Shown one piece after another: positions 36,020 to 48,959 of a stretch of 64,000 nt of DNA (position 1 is the first letter of the stretch; every line of letters begins with the position of its first letter). Under the pieces are notes generated by a model. The model searched no databases and was not told where the DNA came from. It saw only the letters and a list, made by a program, of their open reading frames with translations. Made by a program: the position numbers and the translations under genes. The stretch comes from Epiperipatus broadwayi. Taxonomy: Eukaryota > Onychophora > Udeonychophora > Euonychophora > Peripatidae. The DNA is taken from positions 10,828,563 to 10,892,562 of the forward strand of contig JAQFVV010012418.1 of NCBI GenBank assembly GCA_028023455.1, given 5' to 3'.

Positions 36020-36600
36020 TCATACAGTTGTGCTACCCAGTGCAAGCCATAGTAATCAATGGATGCATGAAGGGGTGTTTATAATGTTTATATCCAGTGT
36101 TTACTTATCTAGTTTGTGGTTTTTATTAGTGAGAAGCCTTTAATCTGAGAGCATTGTACTTAGATCTTAGGATCTAAAGCAACCGTTCAGCAGGCATGAT
36201 TAACCTTTTTTAAAATATAAACCTGTATGTTCAAAATGAAAGCACAGGCTCATTTATGCAGTTTAATATCCATACATTTTGATATTTTTGCTTTTTTAAT
36301 AATCATAGTCACCATCACCCCATGGGTAGAAATAGTATTAAAACAATAAACATCACAATATCACAATTTCCTATGCTTAAACAAGCTGTTAAACTGGTGA
36401 CAAACTCTCCATGCAGTAGTGACATCCACTACAAGTCTTAGTAATCAATTAATACAAGAAGGTCTGTGCATGAAATGCTTATTTACTGCATATTCATCCT
36501 ATATCTCCAGATTAAGATCTAAGTGCAGTGCTCACAAATCCAATACTCTTAACTGATAAAAACCATAGACTAAAAACTAGATAGTGGTATTAAGTATTTT
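36020..36600. repeat. Degenerate second copy of the hammerhead-type repeat
   Basis: 36020-36175 matches the unit at 7690-7870 (GTAATCAATGGATGCATGAAGG block). 36180-36375 matches its spacer, and 36390-36500 begins a second unit. From about 36525 a part is inverted. The hammerhead boxes are eroded: CTAATAA on the minus strand near 36126, and CTGATAA (36553-36559) followed by AAAAC on the plus strand. The same unit-spacer-unit order in two unlinked places shows this is how the family is organised, not a local rearrangement. Confidence 0.68.
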
Positions 36601-38310
36601 AATAGGAAAAAATAAATAAAATGCCTCGACAAGATAAAATCCAGAATTATTTGTAGTTTTATCAAAATTATGTTGTGAAAATGGGGGGAAACATGATAGC
36701 ACTAAATTATAGTAATATTAATGATTTCAATTAATATCAAACAGAACATTATTTTGCTGCAATCACTCAAAAACAAAAAGTAACAATTATAATTAAAACT
36801 CATAATTAAATCCCATTTGGATTGAATAAAGCAATGAAATTTAGGATTTATTTGTTAGCATTTTTAAATATAAATGCAAATTGCTCTTTATAATGTCTTT
36901 ACAACGTCAAGTAATAGGAGTGAAGAGAGTTTTGGGACTTAAATGTTACATGACTAGAGCTATTACAAATTTGTTTACTTATATATACTGTATAATTAAA
37001 TTTATGTTTTTTAAAAAAATTACTGTATAAGCAAAAAAAATATATAGCAGATTTTATTTTAGAAATCAATCATTAAAAAATTATACTTAAGATATTTTTT
37101 TTTTATAAAAGTAAAATATTTTCAATCTGCAATTTATTTCCTAAAAGAGGAGCGATGAAAGTAAATAATATATTTTAGTTATTATTTTTTCTTTTTTAAA
37201 TAATAATATATTCCACTTAAGTTATAAACTTACAATTTGATATATGTAAATGTATTTTTTTATACATAAATTAATATATGCTGATAAAATCTCATTTAAA
37301 ATTTTCATCATTTTTTTTTGCCCGGTAATGAAACATAATGACAAATATTAAACGTCATGATGTTCGATCATAAATTGTCAGCACCTAAGTATAAGAAAAG
37401 AATTTTTGTCTATTTATTATAATAGCAGTGATAAAATCAATTCCCAAAAAGCTAATAATTTTTACCGAGAATAAAAACATTGAAAAGATTCTATCATTAA
37501 CGCATAAAATGATCATTAACATTTCAGGCATTATATATATAAGTGCACATCACAAGTCGTTTTTACATTTTTGCACACTATGGGCAAATGATCAAATGAT
37601 TATTTTTATGTTTAACATTATTTATTATTTACATAAGTTTAATTATCTTATTGGGAATCCTAATAAGATGAAAAATTTAGTCTAGATTTCTAATAATAAA
37701 GCTGATACAAAACTCCAGAACTTTCTAATTACAATCATTGTTGTTATGATTTATTACTTATTTTTATACTTTTCTAGAAAATATTTAATAGCATATAAAA
37801 GCGATTTACCCGCTGACAAAGAAGCTGCAAAAACCAAAACAATTAAATAGAAGGAGTACTTTCGAGGCTTTCCCTCATATTCATGGCCAATATTTAAGTA
37901 AAAATAGCATTAGATCCAGTTTCACTCATTGCTTTGAGAAGATGCATGGTTGTTTTTAATATTAAATATGATATAAAATGTTGCCATTATTATTTCATAC
38001 TCATGATCATCATTTTCGACCAATATCAATTTGCTTTAGGTTAATATTTTTTTAAAAAGTTTAATCAAAATTTTCAGATCCATAATTTTTTTTCTTTACA
38101 TTTGACCATCAAACACTTGATTTTTAAAATAGATTTTCATAATGTCTTGGGATCCCTATTAAGATGTTGATTGTTTTTCTATCATCATGTACTAAAGCAA
38201 ATATTTCAGCCTGACTTTATTTCAGCCTCTTAAATATTTCAATTGTGATGATGATTTTGGTTTGTTTTATTTCATACCACACATAAATGTGTGGGTGCAT
38301 ATATATATAT
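36601..38310. other. Non-coding, AT-rich
   Basis: No supportable gene. The 85-codon frame at 37428-37685 has AT-driven composition and no motif. Confidence 0.45.
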
Positions 38311-38867
38311 GTTAAAACGAAGATTTGCACGGGTTAAATATATAAAATACATATTTTGCGGGTTCATCCATGTTAAAAACTTTTAATATTAATATACTGA
38401 CGTTTCGACTTGGTCACACAAGCCATCCACAGAGTTATAAAAGGTAGAAAGACGGTTGTAGAGGCGCTGCAATCACTGATTTGAATAAAATGTTAAAAAT
38501 CCCACCAATAGCAAAAAAATGTTAAATTTAGGAATGTTTTTTAAAAAAATCTTTCCAAATAGGAGGAAGTTTGCATGTATCCTCTCGCTTATTGATACAA
38601 TCTGGCCTCAATAAGCGAGATGATACATGCAAACTTCCTCCTATTTGGAAAGATTTTTTTTTAAAAAACATTCCTAAATTTAACATTTTTTGCTATTGGT
38701 GGGATTTTTAACATTTTATTCAAATCAGTGATTGTAGCGCCTCTACAACCGTCTTTCTACCTTTTATAACTCTGTGGATGGCTTGTGTGACCAAGTCGAA
38801 ACGTCAGTATATTAATATTAAAAGTTTTTAACACAGATGAACCCGCAAAATATGTATTTTATATATT
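38311..38867. mobile_element. Long palindrome made of two PLE 3' ends
   Basis: The left arm (about 38340-38594) matches the 3' end of the PLE at 33655-33930 in the same orientation. After a 12-base centre (TACAATCTGGCC) the right arm (38607-38867) is its near-perfect complement. The innermost part encodes the last residues of the PLE GIY-YIG ORF (KLPPIWK), so two 5'-truncated copies are joined through their coding ends, with terminal repeats outermost. The left arm has about 27 extra outer bases, including AAAACGAAGATTTGCACGGG as at 20494. A transcript of either strand could form a hairpin of about 250 bp. Confidence 0.85.
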
Positions 38868-39419
38868 GCTTATAATGATATTAGTTGAATAATTGGAATT
38901 ATATATATATGCATTCTGTAAAAATAGTGGAATTAGTTGACATATAGAAGTCAATAACCACACAGTGCATGGACTTATACATAATTGAATACATTGTCTT
39001 TATTCTATTATGATACCAATGATGATATCTGAAATTAAAATATGAAAGTAAAAATAATAATATTGATTCCAATAATCATAATAAAAGCAAAAAAAAAAAA
39101 GAATGCATTCATTTTTTATATAAATAGATTGATCTGTACTTGCTTAGCCCTATATATTGTACCATTTTGGTCTAAATTTAAGTATGGAATCATTATATTT
39201 CTGAAAAAAATAATGTTGGGTTACTTTATTTTTTAATTGTTTTAAAAAGATCAATAGTTTTATCTGAGCAAGTATTTTCATGATTCTGGGTGTAGAGGTA
39301 TATGAACTAGAAATACCAATTAAAATATCTGCCAATAATAAGTCATAGAAAATTATTTGAAAACAATTGTTTATTATACATACAAATATAATTTTATCAT
39401 TCGTTAAAGACAAAGATAA
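38868..39419. other. Non-coding interval, possibly containing the hAT 3' end
   Basis: AT-rich. The left terminal inverted repeat of the hAT at 39.42-42.3 kb should lie near here but was not recognised. Confidence 0.4.
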
Positions 39420-41290
39420 ATATCCATACTAATGAGCTTGTTATGCTTCTTTAATTTTACATAAAGAATTAAATCTTGGATAAATATGTGATATTGCAGG
39501 ACATAGAAATTTTTAAATGTTTTGCAGAGTTGACCAATTTTTTAATTTTATGAACATTATTGCTGAAAATACCATTTCACATAAATGTGTGGTACAAAAT
39601 GGTAGAAATATGCTTAGGACCATTCCAAGGAGTGTTGGAAATTTTGTCCTAGTTTTGAGCCATAATTCATTTAATGATTAAAATTCAAGTTTTAAATCTA
39701 TTGCTTGAAACTAGGCAGATTCTATTTGAGTGTTTAATAATAAATGTCTGATATTAATCATTTCAAGTGAGTATGTTTTATGAACCCAATTTTCTTTTTC
39801 AACATCAATATTTGAAGGAAAATATTTTCGAAATTGTGCCTCCAGACATTTCAAATGAACAATTATAATTTTTAGAATTAAGTCTTTGGAAAGATTATTT
39901 TCAATTATAAAAGCATCAATAGCTGTAAACGTTTCTAAAGATCCATTTTCTATTCTATTTTTCCACATATTCACTTTTAAATAAAGTTTTTAATATTATA
40001 TTTTAACATAAATAGGTTACAATTATGTTCTTGAATAGTCATGTTAAAATCAGTCAATTTTTCAAAAATATCTGATAAATAATGCAGTTTTAAAAGCTAG
40101 AATTCATTGTAAAAATCATCAAGAAAATTGGATTTCTAATCAGTTAAAAATGTGACAATGTCATCTTTAAACTGTAATAATCTATATAAACTTTATTGTC
40201 ATGAAAGGTATAGTACTTCTGAATGTCATATCTTTGCAAAAGTTTAAAAATAGATGACTATTAAGAACTTGGTTTTTTAATGAAATTAATGATTTTGATA
40301 GCATTGTAAATCACAGCATTTAAATCTAGTGATATTATTTTATTTATGAAAGCTTCCTAATGGATCATGCAATGAATAAAAATAATATGTTCATTGCAAT
40401 CAGCTTTAACTTTTAATCCAAATCCAATATTTTTATTCATCATTGCCCCAACAACATCTGTACAGAACACAGTCACAACTATTCCATTGTAAAGCCTCAT
40501 TTATGAAAATTTGATCAACTTTAAGATAAATGTCTTTCCCTCTTAGTGCACGTTGTCAAAAAATGACAAAACAATAATTATTGATGTATATTTTTTTCAT
40601 ACACATATCTTACATAAAGTAAATATTGTGCCAAGTGAGAAATAACAGTTGTTTCATCCAACTGAATTAAAAACTTTGGTTTGTTCTTCAGTCTAGTACT
40701 AAGCTGATGCAATTGGTCATTACTAATTTCAGAAATTTTTCTGGAAACAGTATCATTCGATAAAGGAATTTTATGAATTTTATATCTATATTTTTTCTAT
40801 GAACTATTTTGGGCATTTTTTATTGCATCAGGCAATACAAATCTCCTATTATGGAGGATTTTTTAATTGTTGCAATTAGATAAGAAATTTTGTAAGATTC
40901 AAGTAAATACTTTGTGTTGACAGCAATAAATTTCTCAAAACATTGTTTTTCTATTTTTGAGGATTTTAAAAGTCATTCAAAGTATTCCTTTGGTTTATTG
41001 CAGTATGCATGCATGACACTAAAATGTCACTTTAGTTTGGATGGTTTTATGCTTTCAGCAGCCAAAACTTCATTACAAATTAAGCAAATAAGTTGTTCCA
41101 CATTATTATTATTAATATAAGAAAATCCAAATGCCAAAAACGAATCGTCATGTTTTTTTTTTCTTGTCAAATTAAGTCCCACTTTCTGAGTACTGCAATC
41201 TGTTAGCAAGAAATATGCTGCAGTATCTTTACAATTTTTATTTCTTCTGCTTAAATTTTGTCACTTGTCCACGACAAAAAATATATTTCT
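39420..41290 (-). pseudogene. ZBED5-like hAT transposase, decayed
   Basis: Minus-strand pseudogene. The N-terminal block (41209-41027) has HDDSFLAFGFSYI, then CLIC, KPSKLKWHF and a further H, matching a BED-type zinc finger. Next come KIPLSNDTVSRKISEIS and FLIQLDETT (about 40790-40660), which contains the first catalytic-region Asp. FCHF and VCTD-like traces and THCMIH-like sequence (HCMIH near 40375-40355) follow in shifting frames. The region LKxWxxRIENGSLETF (39974-39711) is in one open frame. The C-terminal dimerisation region shows ELWLKTRTKFPTL and TTHLCEMVFSA (about 39660-39540). This order is that of ZBED5/SCAND3-type hAT proteins found in many animals. Many stops and frameshifts show it is dead. 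Domestication is unlikely given the breaks. Confidence 0.85.
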
Positions 41291-42299
41291 TTAAAATATA
41301 AACATCATAATTAAAAATAAAATAAAATATGAAGTATATATATATAAAACATCGTAATTCTTAGATTTTTTTCGAAAGTAAGTTCATTTTACTTTATCCC
41401 TATCTTAGAAATTTTTAAGAATTTGAAATTTTTTGAATGTGTAAAAATTAAGTTCTTTTAAAGATTTTAGGCCATGTCAAAACAAGAACTCCTTTAAGAA
41501 AGCAAAATTAATTTCAATAAAAAGACTTTCACAATTACTTAAGATATTTCACTTGAACATTTTTTGATTATTTGTATTTGGAAACTTAATATAACTAAAA
41601 CAAAAAAATAAAAGAACATTTTAATCTTTAGAAATATCTATTTTTTTTACTTTTAAAATAATATAGAAGTCAAGCGTTGTTAGCCGAGAGGTCATCACAG
41701 TCGCCATGCAAGCAAGTAGTTGGTTGCAGACGGTTGTGGGTTCGCGTCGCGGCCGATGCTATGACATAGGAAAAATAAATAAATATAGAAACCATATTTA
41801 TTTATAAATCACACATGCGATTTATTCTTCTTAGAATAAATACTAGCTTCAATTTATGGAATTTAATTTGTTTGAAAAGAGCTGATTTTTAAACTTTTCT
41901 GATTACCATTTCTGCTTAGTACAGATAACTCATAAAAGAAAACATTTTATATAGATGAAAAGATAAAAAGATCTTTAATTTTATACTTATCTGTCAATAA
42001 ATAATAGTAACATTATGATAAAACACTGTAATTCAGGAGTTGCAATAGTTTCAACTGTGCATAATGCATAGATCAAACAATGGAGATACAATGACCAATT
42101 ACAATTGTGAGTTTGCACAAGTGCTCTTTGACTATCATAAACTTTCAGAAATATTATACACATAGTGTTACCAAACTGGCTTTGAATTGATGTTCACTGT
42201 GCATCCAGAAATGTTTTAGTTTTCCTAAAATTTCTATAATCCCCAAATTTGGTTATGCAACTCCATATGGGGTCAAAACCCCACTTTGAGAAGCCCTAG
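41291..42299 (-). mobile_element. 5' end of the hAT element with terminal inverted repeat
   Basis: Non-coding upstream part of the hAT element. The right end, read on the minus strand, is CTAGGGCTTCTCAAAGTGGGG, the CAGGGCTTCTCAAA type of end found on ZBED-like hATs. The partner end beyond the transposase was not found, so the element is probably truncated on that side. A SINE is inserted at 41669-41781. Confidence 0.7.
41669..41781 (+). repeat. tRNA-derived SINE, family 1, inserted in the hAT
   Basis: The tRNA-like body (41674-41759, 86 nt) contains GCCGAGAGGTC and a box-B-like GGGTTCGCGTC and ends GGCCGATGC. It is followed by TATGACA and an A-rich tail of AAATA units. It is the plus-strand homologue of the copy at 1900-1982, including the tail. 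AATATAGAA flanks it on both sides (41660-41668 and 41782-41790), a clear 9-bp target duplication, so this was an L1-type retrotransposition event into the older hAT. Confidence 0.85.
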
Positions 42300-42403
42300 T
42301 ATATTAAATTGTACATGATAATAAAGTTAATATTTCTTTATTATAAAAATTTAATAGGTTGAATTATGTATTAATAGATTCATTTATTGATGTTTTTATT
42401 TAC

Positions 42404-42519
<116 letters not shown>

Positions 42520-45500
42520 AATAAGACAGGAACATAAATAAATAAAATAGTTAATTATTATTTATTGTATATGTATGCACATGTACTTGCATTATGTTTA
42601 TACAATTAAAGCAATCTTAAATCATACATATTTTAAAATATTATTTTATATATAATTATTTTAATAAGTATTTTAAAAGTTATAGAATACAGTATATCAA
42701 ATAAATAAATGTAAACGTTTTATTTATATTTTATTTAAGTTATGATTTCAATTTGCAGATTTATTTTAGTATTTTTTTTAAAAAATATTCATTTATTGCA
42801 AGTTAAGAAACATTTTTATTTCATGAACGCTGCTGCATTTGAAGAACTTTTTGTCAATTGAAATTTAAGTCTTTATAACAGAGACAATAGCAATGGGTTA
42901 TGTTGAATAAAGCCATAGGATAAATATATAAGGAAATAAATAATTCATCATTAGAAAAAGGCTATACAAAGTCACTGATTTTGGATTGATATTCTTTTTT
43001 AATCTGCCTTTCAATAAGAAAAGTCAACCTATTATAAGTATTCTTAATAGCTGAATTTCATAATAAAAATGAATGGTTAAGCAAAGTAAAAACTTTGCTC
43101 CAAAGCCTTCTGCCTTTTGAGAGATCTATTAACATCTTGAAATAAAATCATCTCGATGTACAATGCATTTCTAAGGAAACAGGGATATAGAAATTCACAG
43201 AATACTCTTGGTGTTGCAATATATATTGACAATAAAATAACTTAAGGATGAAACTTGGAATTCATTATGGATTAAATTTGAAAGGCTATCACAGTGTTAT
43301 TATGGAATATCAAATGACTAATTAGTGCTATTATTCATATAAAAATGGAAATATTAATGTCTCAATATTTTACTACAGAATATTTTATTTAAAATATATA
43401 TTGCATTCGAGCAATGTGATTAGAATATCACTGAACTTCAAAAACATTGCTTATATAATATATTTTTATCTTATAAAAATTAGAGCTATTAAGCAGAGAT
43501 CTCAAGGATTTATAAACTTTAATTTTATAGTGTTTCTGCAAATATTGTTCTATTGGTATGCATTAATAAATATGCTTTTTAATGGACTTTTAGTTAAAAA
43601 ATATCTTGTAATTTTTGGTAATGTTAACCAGGTCATATGTTTTTATTATATTTAGTTATTATAGAATTATGTATTTGTCAATACTATATAAAATATAAAT
43701 TAACCAAAAAACCATTAGATTATTTTGAAACAAAATTTAAATATAGCAACTTTCTTAAAACTAATTTTAAATGTTATTTCAAATTTTATAGTACATTTAT
43801 TTGTTTCCATTATATATATGATTGATAATCTTACATTTATGATTGTAAGAAAAAAAAAAAAACTAAACAAACTTTCTTAATCAATATATTTTAAGGGTTT
43901 ATTTATAATTGCTTATGCAAATATGGTAGCTACATAAGTAATATTTTTTATAATATATGCAATCATATTATTGATCATTAATTTATAATCAAACATCTTA
44001 ATCAAGACTATATAAATCTTTTATTGACTAATATATGTTATTATTAATTTAGGTTTTTTATATCAAGTAATATTTACTAAGGCTGTAACCTCAAGAATAT
44101 ACATCTGAAAAATGCGAGGGTAGGGACCTCTACAGGTCTTAACCACAAGCTTACTCTATGGAAGAATTTTATTAATTAAAGTTAGATTTTATGATTATAC
44201 TTTAATATCAATTTAAATAGCCTCTACATACTTTATTTTCATATTAAATATTCAGCTAACCAAAATATTAAATAAACATTTACATATTTTAATAATTTAT
44301 TTTATTATTTTAGTATTTCCTCATTTGCATTCTATTTGTTATAAATAAAAGTTAAGCTAATATTTAATTAAACACTAATTGGTTAATTTCACATAGTTAT
44401 TTTATTTTAATCTGATATAAATAGGCACTTATATTATTTGTACTTTATAACTTATATTTATTTAATCATTAGTATATAGATACCTCCTGCTACTACAATC
44501 TGGTATCCCAAGTTGGTCTTGATAAAACTGTTCATTTAATTATGCATTTTTATACCATTACAATATATAATTGTGACATTGTTAGCCAGACAATATTTAA
44601 ATCAGAGCACTTGTGCCATCAATCATATTTACTAATATAATCAATCATTGACTAAATGACAGAAACATATTTCTACCAAACTCCTAAATAATATTTGTTT
44701 TCTTCTGTATATATACAGTTGTTAACTGAAGCAGAGAATAAGATTCAGATACTCTGTTATATTATATACTTCAATAAATTAACAATTAATTGAAATCATA
44801 ACAATAATTTATAAACAAAGATTTTTAAACTGTTTCTTGATTAGTACACTGTGTCCCTATGGTCAACTCTACACATCTCTCTTGTGGCTAGTTCTATTTC
44901 ACTATTTTATAATCACTTTATCTTAAAACCTGAGTTAAGACAGTATTGATATTTTAATGAAAAAACAAATGAAGATGCCAGCATTTTACTGATAAAGTTT
45001 TGCTTCAAATAAGCTGATTGGACAATTCTATGCTGCTTCAAAGAAGTTGAGTTTCCATTCCTATATTTCTTAATGGTTGTTTCTAATTCTCAATGTAAGA
45101 GAGCTCCTAAAAAGCTTTGAACATATTCATTCTTTTGTGTTAGAATTAAAAAAATGAAAGTAAATATTTTGCATAATTCTCCACATATTAAAAATTATTT
45201 TTTAAAAAATATTGATTTAAATTTTTTTTATGCATACTTTACTCAATTTAGATTTTTACTCAAAAATATTTACTTTTAAAATGACAAATCAAGAGCAATC
45301 AGTAACATTCAATGCCATAACTTGTAAGTCAAGAGAGCTCAATAACATTCAGTAACTGCAATTTGTAATTGGCTGGAAAATATTATCTTGCATTTACTAG
45401 TAAATTATTTTTGCCAGTTTTTTAAATTATAAGTCAATATAAATCCATAATTGGCAATAAAGAAAAGTATTTATTTAATGTAGCCTATCAATAAGTGATG

Positions 45501-47021
45501 AATAAAAAAAATGGTTATTTAAAAAATTAATAGAGTAATCAAAAATAATTCATTAAAAATAATCATTTTAATAAAGATTCAAGAAGTCATTCATGATTTT
45601 AAAATTAAATTAATATTCATGAGGATTTTATGCATAAATAATTAACCATGAAATTTATTATGTTCTTTTCTCTTTTTTAATTGTTTCTCATTTTTTGAGT
45701 TAAGTGTTGAAAGCAAAAGTGTTTCACCTTAACTACATTTTCAATTTTTTTCATTTACCATGCATACATCATATTAAAATTAAAACATTAAAAAAAATAA
45801 CGGTTCATAAGGTAACATTTTATCAAAACGAATTATGAACTCATTTGTGCACACATTTATGTAAGTGCATGAATGTACTTAATATATAAAATTAATAAAA
45901 AATTTAAAAAGTTTAAGGTAATTATTAAAAGTTTAATATTCTTTATTTTAAATATTTTAATGAAAGGTTTTAATTAATTTGTAGCTACAAATATTACTAA
46001 GGCATATTTACATGAATAATTCAAAATGTTCTTTTTGAAAAATTCATAGAGTTATGTGTCTCTATCCAACACTAAAGATTTTCATAGGGCTCAATGTGCA
46101 CTTTTTATATTTATGTACTGGAATATACTATATATGAAGGTTAATTATTGACAAATGAGGGATGATGATAGAATAACTATTTTTTCTAGAGTATATGTGG
46201 ATGTTAGTTACTTTCACAGAATAGGAATTTATTATAATTGCTTTTTCTTTTATAAGTTTTTCTTAAAATATTTTAAATCTGTAAATAAAAGAATTTTCTC
46301 AAATATTTTGTATATAATAATTTTATTTTTCATTAATAAGCTCATTTAATAATCTTCTTTAATCCACTTAACTAACAAACTGTTTACACATTCTTTCATT
46401 TTCATTAAAAAGATATGAGTTTAACAAAAATACATTTAAGATAATATTTAATAATAATCTGCTTCTTTCAACTTAATTTTTTTTACTTATATTAAGTAAA
46501 TAAATCATATTTAAGCAACTCACTCACTTAACCTCACCAGAGTTAAATTTTCTTTATGTATCCCAGTGATCAGATAGATGTAGGACTCTTAAGGAATCCT
46601 ACTAGTGTAGTGATCAGGATTCAACACCAACTATAATGATGGAGACCCACAGCATGTTAATATTACATACTACAATTTATTATTAGTCCAATACTCTACA
46701 TTTCATTATGTACAAATATATTAACAAATGGAAAGTATCCACATATTTATATAAAGTTAGCTATGGCTTTCAATATTTTACAGAAAACAAAACCATCAAT
46801 GTCAATCATTTAGAATAATGGGGTTCAGTTATGTAGAGAGTATAACACATATACATTGTAAAGTGAATAATTCTTTAAATAGTTAAACAAGTTGACAGAT
46901 AGTTTACCATAATAAGTCAGCCTCATTTATATTAAAAAATGTTAAATTATAATGGATGCACACATGGTATATATTTACGACACTATTATTATAAAATATG
47001 GGACTAAAACATACTTAGTGA
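42520..47021. other. Non-coding, AT-rich
   Basis: No supportable gene. Overlapping plus-strand frames at 43401-43655 and 43637-43825 are composed of AT-rich codons and have no motif. A small hairpin (GTAGGA/TCCTAC) lies near 46580-46605 and the nearby text repeats GTGATCAG; significance unknown. Confidence 0.45.

Positions 47022-47068
<47 letters not shown>
47022..47068. repeat. (AC)n(AT)n microsatellite
   Basis: About 12 AC units followed by 11 AT units. Confidence 0.95.
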
Positions 47069-47439
47069 AGTGCATGTCTCTACTACAATAACATCATTTT
47101 TTGCCAATTTGATTTACAGAGGGCTGAACTTATTTCTAGTTAATCATTATTTAAAGGTGGAACCCATTCACCTTAGCATGACTCAATTTCAAGAAAAAAG
47201 TAGATTTCGGGAGTTGCTTTTTAGTTTGCCCATTTAATATGAGTTACCCCAGGCAACTAATACATCTACTATTCACGAAATGGCTAGATAAAGTAATTTG
47301 GAAAAAAATAAGACAACTAAATACTACTGTGGGGAATATGGTCCAATGACTAATATTAAAACCTGCTTAAAATTCCATACAGAGATATAAAATCACTATA
47401 TGTGACTATGCTAAAATCTGTTATTATAATCAAATAACA

Positions 47440-47800
47440 CCTCTCCCCTTTTCTTTCAAAATCATTAGTTTAAATAGATGCAAGTGTAGACTAGCATCTT
47501 AGCCATAGCTTGATTAATTAATAAATATTATTGTTTAACTATGTATTCACTCATAGATTTAAATAACATTTAAATACATAAATTGATATACAAAGATCAC
47601 ACTGTATTTCACTATTTTTGAAATCATTTAAATTAAATAGATGTATATATAAACTAGAGTCTTCCCCATCACATAATTAAATAACCATTACCAGTGTTTA
47701 ACTGTATATAACAATATGTGGGTGTGTAAAGATAAAGATTGTAATGTATTTTCTCTCTCTCCATACTCTCAAAATCATTAAATTAAGCAAATGCGGTTGA
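47440..47800. repeat. Degenerate tandem repeat, about 150-163 bp period
   Basis: TCAAAATCATTAGTTTAAAT and close variants occur at 47456, 47619 and 47769. A second anchor, GTTTAACTATGTAT/GTTTAACTGTATAT, recurs at about 161 bp, and AAGATCACACTGTATTT recurs in weaker form. Divergence is high. Non-coding. Confidence 0.5.
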
Positions 47801-48079
47801 AGATGGATGAAAGTTTTCTTTGAGCCCAAATAAATTCTATAATTTACTAAACAAATGGATATCATCTTAAACTGTGGGATGAGGATAACATTTCGATATG
47901 TTTTAATTTTAACTTTAAATCTGTCATCCAACTTTTTACATTTATACACTACATACATATTACTAATCAAATCAATTAAAACGAAAAAAGGACAGTTGAT
48001 ATTTTATAAGTCACCAACAAAGGTGGTGGTTGGTGGCGGAAGGCAGAGGGTGCTAGGAATCCCCTGATTGCGATCCAGG

Positions 48080-48918
48080 CTGCCATTTGATGACAACTTT
48101 TTATTTGGTACTTACAACTGCAGATCACTTTCAACTGAAGGAAGATTGCAAGAATTAGAAGGACATTATTGGACTTTGTGAAGTTAGAAAAAAGGTGAAG
48201 AGACAATTGATTTAAAAAGTGGACATGCACTCTATTATAAAGGCACAATTAGTGAAAATACAAGTGGAGTAGAATTCATTATAAATAAAAAGTGGAAGAA
48301 CAACATTGTGGAGATTGATGGTGTATCAGATAGAGTGACAAGATTAGTTATACAACTTAATAGCAGATACCAAATGCAGATAATACATGTTTATGCCCCA
48401 ACAAGTACTCATAGCAATGAAGTAGTAGAAGATTTTTATAAGGATGTACAAAACGATTTTGATCAGAGTAATCAACATTTTAAAATTGTTATGGGAGACT
48501 TTAGTGCTGGAATTGGTAAACATATAAAAGGTGAAAGTGGTGTAGGTAAATTTGGTTATGGTAATAGAAATGAGAGAGGACATAGACTTGTGGAGTTTGC
48601 AGAAAAAGAAAAACTTCATAATATGAATTCTTTTTTTTGAGAAAAATGTTAAAAGGAAATGGACATGGAAGCATCCAAATGAAGGTACAGCAGAATTGGA
48701 TTATATTTTGACTAACAAAAAATACATATTTCAAGATTGTAATGTTCTTAATAAATTTAACACAGGAAGTGATCATCGATTAGTAAGATGTAAGATACAT
48801 GTTAATGCAAAACTAGAGAGACAAAAATTATTAAGAAAAACAATATTTACAGTTGATATTCCTAATCTTCAGAAACAGCCTAATGAATTTAAATTAGAAC
48901 TTACAAATTGTAGATTTT
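48080..48918 (+). pseudogene. RTE apurinic endonuclease domain, decayed
   Basis: GTYNCRSL (near 48110) is the N-terminal TWNVRSL motif and GLCEVR (near 48175) the Glu-containing motif. The frame 48308-48640 then has GVSDRVTRLVIQL, HVYAPTS and MGDFSAGIGKH, followed by GKFGYGNRNERGHRLVEFA. In the GDFN motif the Asn is Ser. A frameshift lies in the poly-T run at about 48631-48638. The frame 48696-48920 continues with DYILTNK and NTGSDHRLVRCKI, where the SDH catalytic triad residues are kept. Function of the family: nicking of target DNA for target-primed reverse transcription. The first 200 bases need at least one frame change. Inactive through breaks and possibly the Ser substitution. Confidence 0.85.
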
Positions 48919-48959
48919 GAACATGATTCAGATTTGAATGAAATTAATATGAAAATAAA

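Noticed and set aside
39420-41290. Domesticated ZBED5-like host gene
   Set aside because: Numerous stops and frameshifts, and a hAT-type terminal sequence beside it, show a dead transposon rather than a retained gene.
43401-43825. Two overlapping 84- and 62-codon plus-strand frames
   Set aside because: Amino-acid content is what AT-rich random sequence gives; the frames are out of phase and no motif is present.
46575-46610. Small hairpin (GTAGGA/TCCTAC) as a terminator or regulatory RNA
   Set aside because: Stem is short, there is no neighbouring gene, and many such stems occur by chance in this sequence.
48344-48776. Two 91-codon minus-strand frames
   Set aside because: They are antisense to the RTE endonuclease.
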